Below are positions 23,501 to 34,420 of a DNA stretch of 64,000 nucleotides, one piece after another. The number at the start of each line of letters is the position of its first letter. Position 1 is the first letter of the stretch. This DNA comes from Chrysoperla carnea (taxonomy: Eukaryota; Arthropoda; Insecta; Neuroptera; Chrysopidae): assembly GCF_905475395.1 (NCBI RefSeq), contig NC_058338.1:91683435-91747434 (forward strand). Direction: 5' to 3'. The notes below the pieces were generated by a model, which worked only from the letters and a program-made list of their open reading frames with translations, ran no database searches and was not told the DNA's origin. Position numbers and translations under genes: made by a program.

Positions 23501-26500
23501 TTGACTTAAAAAAACCACATTTATTACTTCTTCATATATCACCATGTAAAAAAGCCATTTTTAAATAATTAATTTATATATCGTAAACCGTACAGATAAT
23601 CGACTTAAAATTTATACAGCAGGCGTATTAAATACTCATTAATTGACATTATTTTGGTTACACTTTCGTTTTGGTATCGAAACACCTTAATCATAATTCA
23701 AAGTTTCTATTTTTTAGGAAATAAAATAAATATTCTCATAGACATATTTTTAAGATTGCTTCGAGATAGTTCCGATGATGTTCTTGTATGTTTGATACCA
23801 AATTTATCAGGTACGCTAAATCAGTATGCAAAACAAGGTGTACTTCAAACGAAAAAGATAGTAAGTTTATGATCTTGTAATTTTTTTATGAATTAATTTT
23901 GTAAGGCTGATTGGGATCATGTTTATACGACACTCTCGGTCTCGCGGTATTATTTGACGACTTATTTTCAGATAAATGCCCACAATAAAATCATCCGAAA
24001 TTGAATATTAGATGTCTATTAGAGAAACAGGTAACTGGAAACAAAAGTTACCAATCTCGGAAGACTAAAAATGGTTTTACACGAAAAATTTCCAATTGGA
24101 AATTTTCAATTGTTGTACCTTGTAGTGATGCAAATCTGGATTTTTTCTTGTTATTTTGCATTTTTGTTTTGTAAAGTTTCGAATCAATTTCTTCATTTTC
24201 CGAAAAGGTTATCAGACAAAGTAGAAAATATGACGTTAATGCGGTTTTCTTGAAATTTTCAGGTTATTTTCCTTTGTTCAGGATTCGATAGGCAAGATCG
24301 ATGCAGAAATTCATAACAGACAATTCTCTTTTTTATTCGCCTCAATCCGAAAAATAGAAGCAGAGTTATTCAAGAAAACGTTACCAAAGAAAACTGTGTA
24401 GAGATAAACTGCCTCAAAACAGTCGTGCAGAACGTTCCGGAACCGGAAAATTCTTACGGAATTCCGAAAATTCTTTTTCTCGATTTTTTACTACAAAAAA
24501 AATCGATTATATAAAATATTAACCTTCCCCCAAAACTTTCCGAATTGATTATCAAAATCCGGTAGATTTTCCCCACTATGATTTATTATTTGACTCGAGA
24601 TTTGGTATTTCTCGCTAAAATAAAATCCTGAAATGACGAAAAATTTCCTAACTTAAAAAAATCAATCACCATTGATAAAAGGTCGAAAGCAATTTGATCC
24701 TAACGGTCCGAGCAATGATCCTAAATAGATTGAAACCATTAATTTCATATCTTAATAAGTCTAAACTTCTAAGGATACCAACATAAATGAATTTGGAAGA
24801 TCACTATTAAAATGCCAGGCAAACGTGTTCAAATTAAATCATTGGCGAATTCAAGCAATTTATTTAAGACAAATAGAATTTTTACCAGCAGTTTTTCCTA
24901 GCGACTATATTAACACACAATTTCTTCCAGTAATATTTAATATAATTACTAAGGTACAGTGAAAATTCGACTAATCAATCAAAGACGCTATAAATGGAAT
25001 CAATATTTTTATTTTTATAGGGTGGTCCAAAGCCTGTAAGAAAACAAGCAATTCGTACTGTTTTAAAATTTTTAAGATATAATATTAAACAAGAACAAAG
25101 AAATAATATGCGAATTCGATTAGTATCCGAAATAGCTAGAAGCCAATTGTTTTACACTCGAATATTATTTATCAGCATGTGTAACGATTGTTTGGATATA
25201 TTTAGTACGGAATATTTCAAAACACATTTTTGTGAAGTGTTCTTGTCATTAGCTGGTATATACTTTTTTTTAATTTACAGCGTTTTCTATTTTTTTAGTT
25301 TAGAACTTCCAGTAAAACTAATAATTCGATTTTTATTTTCGAAAAAAACCCTGGTGTTCCACGATCCTAAAATATTTTATCATCCCTATTTGATACCATC
25401 CTCCAGCGAAACCTTCCTACTTTGAAAGCCATAGAGCTGAGGCATTCTAAATTTTGCAGGACCTTATTCTTAGTTGACACCAACCATTAATATCAAAAAT
25501 TTTTTTTCAGATGATGAAGTTCCTAATATAAGATTACTGGTTTTAACATTTTTACCGAGAATTAAAAGATTTTTTTTCAAACCAAACGACAACAATTTAA
25601 TAGCAATGTTGGATAAACTTATTTTAAAGCGAAATGAGATTGAAAGGGATATAGATTGTCGTAAAATATTAAATTCAGTAATTGTTCAAGTTCGATCGAT
25701 AAATATAATTACTCAAAAGGTAAATTTTTATTTCAAATCGATATTCACATAAATAACGAAAATATGAGGGTGATTTTATCTTTAATGCGACACACTGTAT
25801 ATACTTGTGAAAAGTGCTAATTATACCCTTTCATTTGATATCTAACACGGTGTCATTAAATTAAAATTTGTTTTTATTTCATGGCTTTATATCCTCTAGA
25901 AGGTCCCATATTCAATTTAATGTGACGCCTCATAGCTTTAACAAGCGGACGATGAAGACGCTTTGAACGATACCTCATTTGTCAAATTATGATAGGCAGT
26001 TTAGAAGTTATGAGGGAACAGATGAACATACATACATACATACATGCCGACCTAACACATAACCCTCGCCGGTGTCGGGGTAAACAAATTTCCAAGAGGT
26101 CATTCCATTTGAACTTTTGAAAAAGAAAAACCTTTTAAAATAGGCGTGAGGAATCTGTCTACGCAACCGTTCTAAAGAGTTAAGATTTCAATAAAATTTC
26201 GGTTACTCGACAACCGACACAATTCGACAGAAATGTTGTTCATTAACAATTTGTTTCATTGTTTCAGACCATTAAGTGTCCGACCCCACTTGATCAACGT
26301 CTTTACCAAGAAGAGATTAGATTCGATGTATTTGTTTGACCATTATGGTTATCAAACATTTATCACATGCCAAATAAAATGTTTTGGCCGCCATAAATAG
26401 TAATATCTGTCAAATAAATACGTTTAAATCTCTCTTCACCGAATTTTTCTAAAGGTGTGGATTTGTGCATTTTGGTACTCTGAAACAATAAAACATGCTT

Positions 26501-26644
26501 GTTTATTACATTGCTACATGTTTATCGATTCGGTGAGCTTGTAAGAAGAAAGATTTGTTTGAATTATTTCAGGGCATCAAATGCGTGGATCCACTGGACC
26601 AACGGTTGTACGAAGAAGAGATTAAATATAATGTATTTATTTGA
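15683..26644 (+). CDS. PPP4R4: PPP4R4-like HEAT-repeat regulatory subunit of protein phosphatase 4
   Basis: Exons: 15683-15778, 17257-17333, 18286-18391, 19184-19387, 20281-20393, 20488-20585, 20650-20769, 21736-21929, 22370-22586, 23718-23860, 24774-24953, 25021-25255, 25511-25719, then 26268-26339 or 26573-26644. All junctions are GT-AG and keep frame, giving 687 residues with either last exon. Landmarks shared with vertebrate PPP4R4: PVERACQLL near the start, KLLPKVIS, SRDPIPEVRG, TSDPCYAVR, and FLRYNIKQEQR, close to FLRYNRKQEQR in the human protein. The family is an all-helical HEAT scaffold that binds the PP4 catalytic subunit, mainly in the cytoplasm. This protein lacks the long Ser-rich tail of the 873-residue human protein. 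ATG at 15683 was chosen; an in-frame ATG at 15728 is possible. Exon 9 uses an acceptor with a poor pyrimidine tract. Confidence 0.88.
16016..17021. repeat. 1-kb inverted-repeat element in PPP4R4 intron 1
   Basis: The outer arms, about 16016-16110 and 16919-17021, are inverted copies (GCATCAAATCCGGTAGTTCT versus the complement near 17015). Internal arms also pair (TTTGCTACAATATGAGACTA versus TAGTCTCATATTGTAGCAAA). Parts of the same sequence occur at 9690-9880. There is no ORF. Confidence 0.75.
17511..17540. repeat. (TA)n microsatellite
   Basis: About 15 TA units in PPP4R4 intron 2. Confidence 0.9.
17662..17877 (+). repeat. Two tandem 100-bp units
   Basis: Period exactly 100 bp: CAGACATCTATTGGTGTATA recurs at about 17674 and 17774, and the units are almost identical. 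A third, degenerate start (GACATCTATTGGCGAATAAC) follows near 17879, then a CCGAGCAAAGCTCGG hairpin. It lies in PPP4R4 intron 2 and probably belongs to a repeat beginning near 17540. Confidence 0.85.
18418..18875 (+). mobile_element. Dispersed insect element, intron 3 of PPP4R4
   Basis: It starts ACTAGCAGATATCCGCCCGT and ends with AGTAGTTTTTGCGTGAAAGAG followed by TTACAAACATCC and an ACTAGTAGGATTAG tail. This start/end pair marks a widespread class of short insect interspersed elements. No protein is encoded. Confidence 0.65.
19700..20110. other. GC-richer island with a diverged internal duplication
   Basis: Within intron 4 of PPP4R4, base composition rises visibly. Two diverged copies of a block (GGGGTAGCACATTCAGCTGC ... 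GTTCACTACAGTTTTCCCGG and GGGGTAGTATGTTCAGCTGC ... GTTCACTAAATTTTGCCCGG) lie about 200 bp apart. No long ORF is present. It resembles a retroelement 5' region more than a host regulatory island; its identity is unknown. Confidence 0.5.
21422..21610 (+). repeat. Dispersed repeat family B, copy 2 (short)
   Basis: It shares the CGCACTTGGAACATAGCTAA word and the ACAGACAGACACACACATAG ending with the other copies, and it has lost the central part. It is in PPP4R4 intron 7, 120 bp before exon 8, with a small inverted (GTGTGT/ACACAC)(CAGACA/TGTCTG) duplication at its end. Confidence 0.65.
22960..23700. repeat. GAATCGATATGAATTTTT repeat family, intron 9 of PPP4R4
   Basis: Copies of a family marked by AGAATCGATATGAATTTTT..ACAAAA.ACGTATAAAAG, some inverted, occur here and at 30350-30830, 31395-31600, 45880-46320 and 60640-61350. 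Each is AT-rich, with an inverted layout around a TTTCGATATCGTAAA.. or GGTATCGAAACAC word. They are non-coding. Confidence 0.6.
25790..26080 (+). repeat. Probable dispersed element ending in (CATA)n
   Basis: Located in the last PPP4R4 intron. The stretch ends GATGAACATACATACATACA followed by TGCCGACCTAACACATAACC and a GTCGGGGTAA word, a pattern common at the 3' end of insect interspersed repeats. There is only one copy in the window. Confidence 0.4.
26268..26339 (+). CDS. PPP4R4: PPP4R4 alternative terminal exon A
   Basis: Preceded by a TTGTTTCATTGTTTCAG acceptor, it encodes 23 residues (TIKCPTPLDQRLYQEEIRF then DVFV) and TGA. An AATAAA follows at 26373-26378. It joins in frame to exon 13. 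It is 15/23 identical in protein to exon B, 305 bp downstream. Confidence 0.8.
   Translation, partial: TIKCPTPLDQRLYQEEIRFDVFV
26373..26378 (+). terminator. Polyadenylation signal after PPP4R4 exon A
   Basis: AATAAA lies 34 bp after the exon A stop; a further AATAAA is at about 26415. Exon A can therefore act as a true last exon rather than an internal one. Confidence 0.55.
26573..26644 (+). CDS. PPP4R4: PPP4R4 alternative terminal exon B
   Basis: Preceded by a TTTGAATTATTTCAG acceptor, it encodes 23 residues (GIKCVDPLDQRLYEEEIKY then NVFI) and TGA, in the same phase and with the same length as exon A. No AATAAA is seen close downstream, although ATTAAA words occur near 26835. Confidence 0.8.
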   Translation, partial: GIKCVDPLDQRLYEEEIKYNVFI

Positions 26645-27119
26645 TAAAGCATTACACTTTTAGAGTGGGGAAAACATTTTAATTATCAATTTTAAAGTTT
26701 AATATGTGAATTGTTTTGTCTAAAATATGTTTTTTTTCCAAAATGTGTTGTTGTTTTGTTTTTAAACTGTGCTCTTGTCCAATTATTTGTTTTCTAAAAA
26801 TGTCTAATGATGTAAAAATTATATACAAATTAAATTAAATATTTTTCTAAAATATGTTTTGTTTTGATCAAAACGTACTTTTTTGTTTAAGGTTGTTATG
26901 AAGAAAGTGCTTTTAATGACAAACTTTCTTCCAAAAATAGACCTTTTCATTTTAAATTCACGAATCAATTTTGATTTGGGCTAGATGATTTATAAACAAT
27001 AAGATAAAATGATTTGTTAATCATTTTATATCATAGTCCAACTGATTCCTGTCAGTCCGAAAATTAAATTCTATACTTGCGCTTATGACATGATGAAAAG
27101 AAGGAATAGAGTATTATCG

Positions 27120-27600
27120 TTAGTCAAAAATAAATCATGAAATTTGTAAAGTTAAAATTTATGTAAAAATATACTTAAATATTCTGATTTCAAGTCATAA
27201 AGCACTTTTTTGTTTTAAAATATTAAAATTAAAAATCGTAATTTTTAAACTGTATATCACGTGACCTAAAACGCGGGTAAGTCCTGCTGTGATGTCATAG
27301 CGGTATGAGTCATAGACCATCAGTTAGTTCAGTGTAGACAGTTGGGTATAATATATACATAGATAAGTATTTATATTTATATTATAATCAGATGTCTATG
27401 AATATATCGGTCAAAATTATTTGTGTTATTTCGTATAATGATACCCATATTACGTCATCAAATTGGATGCCCGCGTTTTTGACAGTTTAAAAAGGGTTTA
27501 AAATTTAAATTTTTGGCAAGAAAGCGTGTTTTTTTGCGAAATAAATTTTTGGTGGCTTTTTATTAGCAAAATCAACATTTTAAATACTTTTACAAAAAAT
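27120..27600 (+). repeat. Dispersed repeat with AAAACGCGGG and ATTACGTCA words
   Basis: Bases 27120-27380 match 63745-64000 in direct orientation (ACTTAAATATTCTGATTTC, AAAACGCGGG, CCATAGACCATCA, TTAGTTCAGTGTAGACAG). Bases 27445-27600 match 42045-42200 (ATTACGTCA, GTGGCTTTTTATTAG). It thus appears to be one element of at least 480 bp, of which the other sites carry fragments. Confidence 0.65.
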
Positions 27601-28001
27601 AGTGGAATACCTATTATTCATATAATAAAAAAGGCCTTGCTAAAATATGAAGTCAATCCTGTTCTTCGTTTTCGTGAAAAACGATGTCAAACTAATTAGT
27701 TTAAAATTGGTAATAACATTATAGGAAAATATTATATTATGGGGAAACGACGGTAAATACACTAAATTAAGGTCGTAAGGAAAGTGAAGCCCTACTATGT
27801 TAGCAGACTATTGTTGGGCGTTAAGAGAATCTGTAGATTTCAATTATAAAAGTAGTTTAACATTACACTTTTAAAATTATAAAAATTTATTTACGTAAAT
27901 AAATTTTTAACTGAATTGTAAGTATCTTACAAAAAACCGTCAATATTTTAAAATCTATGGCGAAAAATTCAATCTGAGTTTTAATTTATGTTAAATTGTT
28001 T

Positions 28002-28007
28002 TTTATT
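28002..28007 (-). terminator. CMTR1 polyadenylation signal
   Basis: TTTATT on the plus strand reads AATAAA on the minus strand, 57 bp downstream of the CMTR1 stop codon. Confidence 0.5.
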
Positions 28008-28063
28008 GAATTTTTTTTAAAATTTTTACAAAAAAAAGTAAAAGATTCATAAAAATTTTTGAA

Positions 28064-31000
28064 TTATTCAACTTTATTACTTAATTTTAATTGACTCTGA
28101 AGTATTTTATGAAATTCTTTCCATGTTAATTCTTTTTTCGAGTCCGATGACAGACATTCCATTGTACAAAAATACCGTAGTATTTCGAGATTATTACCTA
28201 TAATTAAAAGAAAAAATAAATATGCAAGTTAAGTCGTACATTACCCATAGATATTATGAGATAAAGATTGGCAAGATATACGAAGATTAAAGTATCGCGA
28301 AAACACCCTCACCCTCGCTGGCTACGTGCATTACGTATAATACAGATTTAAAAAAGTAAGTTAATTAAATTGTATATAAATATTTATTTAACGTTTAAAT
28401 TTTTTTTTGTACAGGTTTCGTAAGAAACTTCGTTCGTAACGTGGGTCCCACGGCCGCAATCTTTTTTTTACATCATTGCATCGTTCAATGTTTAATTTGA
28501 TTGAATTAATTGGAAAAAAACGACATAAAAGTCATAAAAGGTATTTTCTATACTTTGCCATCTTTATCTAATAATATTACCGCAATATTTACCCGTATTT
28601 ATAAATAAAAAATATTTCGGACAAAACACCATTTGCAGATTACACATTGGCGGTAATTGTAACGCCATTAATTTTTTATCTCGTTTTGATATTTTTGTAA
28701 ATCGCATAAAATCATCTTCATTATTATAATTTGTACTTAAAGGTATTGTTGGTTTTATTCGTATGTTAATTGTATTTATTTTGTACGGTTGATTTAAAGC
28801 TTCACAGAATATTTGTATTAAATTTTGTCTGTAAACAAAATTATGTGTGATGTAGCTAACTTTCAGAGGAAATGCGACTAAAAATATATCATTATTGCAT
28901 TTAATCGAAAGAAAATACGCTTAAAGTTTATCGATAATTATAGGCTAAAGTCATGGATACGGGCGAATGTCCTCTATTGTCCATCACAATTTTTGGCTAA
29001 AGTATTTTTCCGTAGTTAGTGTGTTTTCTTTCGATTAAATGCAATAATGACATATTTTTAAGTCGCATTTCTTCCAAAAACTGATGATTTTCGAAAAAAT
29101 GTTTTAGATGAAAAATGTTAGTTTTTTATGAGGATCAACTTTCTATTCTATCTTTTATCGTTTAGGATCTAACTTGACTATTAAAAAAACCCGCAGAACT
29201 AGGTCTAATTTGATGTCAGAACATGATCTCCCCTCTCAAACTCTGCAACTTTTGTTAAAGTCATGTATTGATTGGTTAAATACAAAACGAGCTATTAGCC
29301 ATTATAGATTAAAATGACAAACACTGAATATTCAATAAATAGAGACAACAAAATTATTTTATCCTTCTTAGATTTTCATTATAATTCCCAGTCACTATAA
29401 TTCTCTGATAATTTACCCCAGTTTGTGACCACTGGGTAATGTAACAATCGGATATCAAATTATGAAAAAGCCAGTAGGGATTTCCAAAAGTTACAAATAA
29501 TATAACTTCCTGAAAATATAAAAATAATTCAAATATTACTAGCTCAACCCGTGCGGTATTCCTCTCCCGTAGTTACCGTAGCCCGTGGCTAAAAACAACA
29601 AACAACAAATTTCGCAGAAAAGTGGTGAAAAAAGTCCTTAAATTAATATTAGGAGAACATGTATTAAGAATAGTAATTATATGTCCAGAGTATTAGGAGA
29701 GCATCTGTAAAAACTAACATGTTTGCCTAATAAACTTATTATTTAAATTTATTGTATTTTTTCGTTCAAATTAATTGTCTAGCGTGTTTCTTCCTAAGCG
29801 GTACATTTTTAGACCGTCAGTATAGTTTTCGTCAAACCCAGACATAATAAGCTTGAAAATGAGGGGTAAATCATGGAATTTGATAAAGGAATAAGGAAGA
29901 TAAGGATAGGACAGAAAAAAAACTTGCTAGAGTAATAATATATAAGATAAAATAAACTTACCGTTCGGAAAAACCAATATTTTGAACATTCATATCACCC
30001 AACGATATAGCATCAATAACATGTAAACAATTGACACATTTTCGTTTATTTTGTGATAGAACTACATATTCTTTGACTAGCTCGGCTGTTATAATAGTTC
30101 CACGTGGAAGTTCAATGTTAAAGGGAGCTAATTGCCACTGTCCATTATTCAATTGATAAACTCTGGTTTCACCACAACCTTAAAATATAACTTCTGAAAA
30201 ACTGTGAACACATGTTTCATAAAATTTCAATCCTTCATTGATATAGCTTGATATCCTTAAATAATGTATTTTTAAAAGACCTACCTTTTCGGTAATAATA
30301 TTAGTTTCAGGTCGATTCATCAGATACGATTAAATCAAGGTGATTTGATACCAAAATGAAAGTGTTATCAAAAAACTGAAATTTTGGGTTTCAAATAAAG
30401 AGTATTTTAATACGCCTTCTTACATAAATTTCAAGTCGATTTTGTTTACAGTTTACGATAAATTATTAAAAACAGCCCTTTTTACATGGTGGTATGTCAA
30501 GAAGTCGTTATAAATGTCGGTTTTTAGTCAATAAGTGCTTTTAAAATGTTTTACCATTTACATGAAAAACTTCTATCAATATTCCTCAATTTTTAAGCTT
30601 TAAAATCACACCAAAATTAAGAACTGTACATAAAAATGAAAAACTGTTTTTGTTAAGAACACTGACTGATAGTTAATTTCTCCTAAACCGTACAGAGAAT
30701 CGATATGAATTTTTCACAAAAGACGTATAAAAGTATGATTAATTGATAAATCAAATTTCAAATCTTTGGTATTATTTTCAATTTACGGTATCGAAATACC
30801 TTTAAAGAGTTGAAATGAAAATGATAACAAAAATTAAAATTTTTGTTATAAATAGGGAATATTCATGTATTTTTTTTATGTTTTTAATTCATTGTTTACA
30901 CCGTTATAACAAAGTAAAAAATATAAATACTGCTTAAAAATGCTGTATTTAAGTGGAAAAAAAAATTTTAAATACATAATAATTTTGAGATTTTTAAACG

Positions 31001-34000
31001 CAGTTTTTTGGCGCTCTCTGTTGATGACTTATAAATACGTGATCTGTCAATTGGTGACAGTTCAATGTATAATTTACACTTTTTTCTAATAAAAAGCCGT
31101 AGAATAATAAAACTCAATGTAATACCATACAAAATATAAGTAATTAATATCATAAAGTATGTCAAAAAAATTGACAAACCCGTATTTTGATGTCACGTCC
31201 GTATAAAAATTTGAGTTTCCGTTTTAGAAATTTTTAAATGCCCTCACTGAATTTGTACTTTTATTAATTAATTTTAAGTAATTAAAAAGATATTAATTAC
31301 TAAAATAATGGTCTAGTTGAAATGTCCAGCCATTAAAGTTACGGAAGAAATATATTTGAACCAAATTTAAATTTCATGAATATTCCCTATGAATCACTCA
31401 TAGATATTTTGTGAAAAATTCATATCGATTCTCTGTAAGGTTTATGAGAAATGTGCCTTTTTTTGGTAAAAAAAACTGACTTTGATAGTTAATTTCTCCT
31501 AAACCGTTCAGAGAATCGATATGAATTTTTCACAAAAGAATTATTAAATTGATAAATAAAAATTCAAATTTTTTGGGTCATTTTTTTTACATCGAAATAC
31601 CTTACAGTTTTCGAAAAAACAACGAACTTTGCACACATTTTGGGAGCGATTTGGTAAAAAATTTTTAAGAAATATTATTTTAAACATACCCATATAAATA
31701 TATTCCTTATTCTCTAAAAATCCAAATCTCCATTCACAATCTGCTGATATTTTATCAATTAATTCTTCCTTATTTTTAATTTCACGTGTATTCGCATTAA
31801 AAAACGCTAAACTAGTTTTATTTTGTACAAATTGTTCAAAATAATCATTGGGTTCAAGATTTAGTGCGGCCATTCGTGACATATTTGGTATATTCCAGTA
31901 TTGAAGACACTGTATTCTTAAATCCATTTGACGTGGTTCTGTCAATGTCATATCTTTACTAAACGCCATTATTTTGTTAAGACTTATTATTTGTCGTTTG
32001 CATAAACTAAAATTTTAAATTTATTCATCACATTTTTGTTTTGTCACACTTAAATTAAGTGACATTTCTCATAGATGATTCGTGAGCGAGGAAAAAATTG
32101 TATGTGCAAAAATGATTTTTATAGAAAAACAAACCACTTTTATTGGAAATTATTTTCGAAAAATGTTTATTACTATTCTATTTATTACCAGTTATGGAAT
32201 AGAGTGAGCTTTTCATTGAGCCTGAAAACTTGCTTCAAGTTTAATATTGTCTGCGTTAGATGTGCGCCTATAGACCTTACATTTTTGTTTGAAGCATTTT
32301 ATCGGTAAAATTTATTTTCCAAGTTTTAAGCAAAAAACACCCTGTATAGTAGCGCAGAACGCCACAAGCTTCTCTTTGCTGCGAGTTTTCTAACTGGCAA
32401 ATAGGTAAAAAAATAGAGGAATTTTCTAACAGGAAGATGTTGCCATACTTTGTAAAAATTGATTTTAAAAGCTTTTATTTAACTTGCAATGTATGTATGT
32501 ATGTTACGGTGGATTCTTTGAACTCAATTTTGAAGTAGATATCTTCAACCGATTGAGCTGAAATTTTGCATGCACATTTAGTTTGGAGGACAATGCATGG
32601 TAAGGTTGCGCCGTCTTGGTATTTCCATCACTTCCACCATATTTTATATAAAAACATTTTTGAAGTCTTAAATTAAAAATTTTAATAAAAAATACTTTTT
32701 AGGGGACAATTTATTGTATTAAAAAGTAGAAAATAATTTTATCTACAAGTCACTCTTACCCGAATATCAAGAGTGAATCGAAAAGTAATTAGGCATGAGA
32801 AGAAGATGAGGCGTTCCGATTCATTTTTGATATTTTAAATTAACCGCCTCAAGCTTTTACAAATAGTCGGATATGAGTGAATTATAGATAAAATTATTTT
32901 CTACTTTTTAATACAATAAAAAGTTGTCCCTTAAAAGGTATTTTTACTAAAATTTTTTTTGTTACTTACCTATTATTCATATCCAAAATATACTGATAAA
33001 ATGTTGTATCGTTTAGCAAAAAATCCGTTGACACAATATTCATAATATCTACATCCGAAAAATTCCATAAATGACAGTTTATTTGATTCAAATACTCCCG
33101 AATATTATTAGTATTCGATTTTTTCCGTTTACAAATTAAATATTTCTCTGAATTGGCTGGCCGACTAGCATTTGGTTTAAAAATACAAACTAAAATAAGA
33201 AAAAATAGTTTGGAACATTTCAAGAAGAAATATTTTTTATAATAGAGAACTTGCATTTTTTGGTTACAATAATAGGCTCTCGTCCTCTAAAAATAAATCG
33301 GTTGGATAAAAGTTTCTAATGATTAATCATGATATGTAGATAACAAAACATAAGGTAGTCAGTCACGTGATAGCAAACACCAATCAAAAAGTATTGAAAG
33401 TATTACATCACGCCATAACAAACGCAATGTAAACAACATTACATTTTAATAGAACAAAGTAGGTTAGTTGATTATAAATGCTTAAACTTTCATAAATAAA
33501 AATGATTGTATGACATTCAAGACCGTGATGCCATTCAAGACGCCATGACAATCTACATTTTTTTCGAAGTAAATTTGAATTGGTTTTTCAAAATACATAA
33601 TGCAAATAGTGTTTTTTTTTTTTTTTAAATAATATTTTTTTGGTGTGAATCACATTTCAAATTTAGAACAAAAGCCTATTTTTCAACAAGCGTCTTTTGA
33701 CAAATAAGTTCAAATTCAACTATCGTAATTGAAAGCTGAAAGATAACAATGCTTCATCGTATTACGTGTAAAAGGATTCCCAATATTAGATGTGGTTTCA
33801 CAGATAAACATGCAAGATCTCTATTTTTTATTTACGATAATTGATACCTTCTTCAAAGCAATGATACATTAAATATATTAATCCAACACTAAACGGTGTA
33901 AATGTATCGAAAAATTTTGTAACAAAATGTCCATTTGTACGTACAATTGATAATGCAACTAAACACTGGCATAAATATATCTGTTTTGATAATACTTCTT

Positions 34001-34381
34001 GCAAATTTTCATTACCATCAACACAAAAACCCTACAAATTTTATTTGTTTTTTAAAAAAGGTAAATATTTTTGCGATTGTTTTTAAAATTTCAACCGTCG
34101 ACACGGAGTGTGAACGTCATCCCGTATAGACTCATATAAACTCGCAGTTGAAACATATCTAAGAACACTTTCTATTAAATTACCTTTTTGCTTAGAGCCT
34201 TCTCCAAGCTGGACCGATTTTCAGGATCATCACTTATTTTTTAGTTGTTCAGGCTACGGAATCCTAAACTCGCACTTGAAACATAGCTAAGAACACTCTC
34301 CCTTAAATTATCTTTCAAACGAAACATAAAAATTAAAATCGGTTCATCCATTTAGGCGCTACGATACCACAGACAGACAGA

Positions 34382-34420
<39 letters not shown>

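Larger units (their letters stand above)
26645..28063. other. Tail-to-tail intergenic region between PPP4R4 and CMTR1
   Basis: It holds the 3' UTRs and a repeat (about 27120-27600) whose two halves recur at 63745-64000 and 42045-42200. No ORF of note is seen on either strand. Confidence 0.6.
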
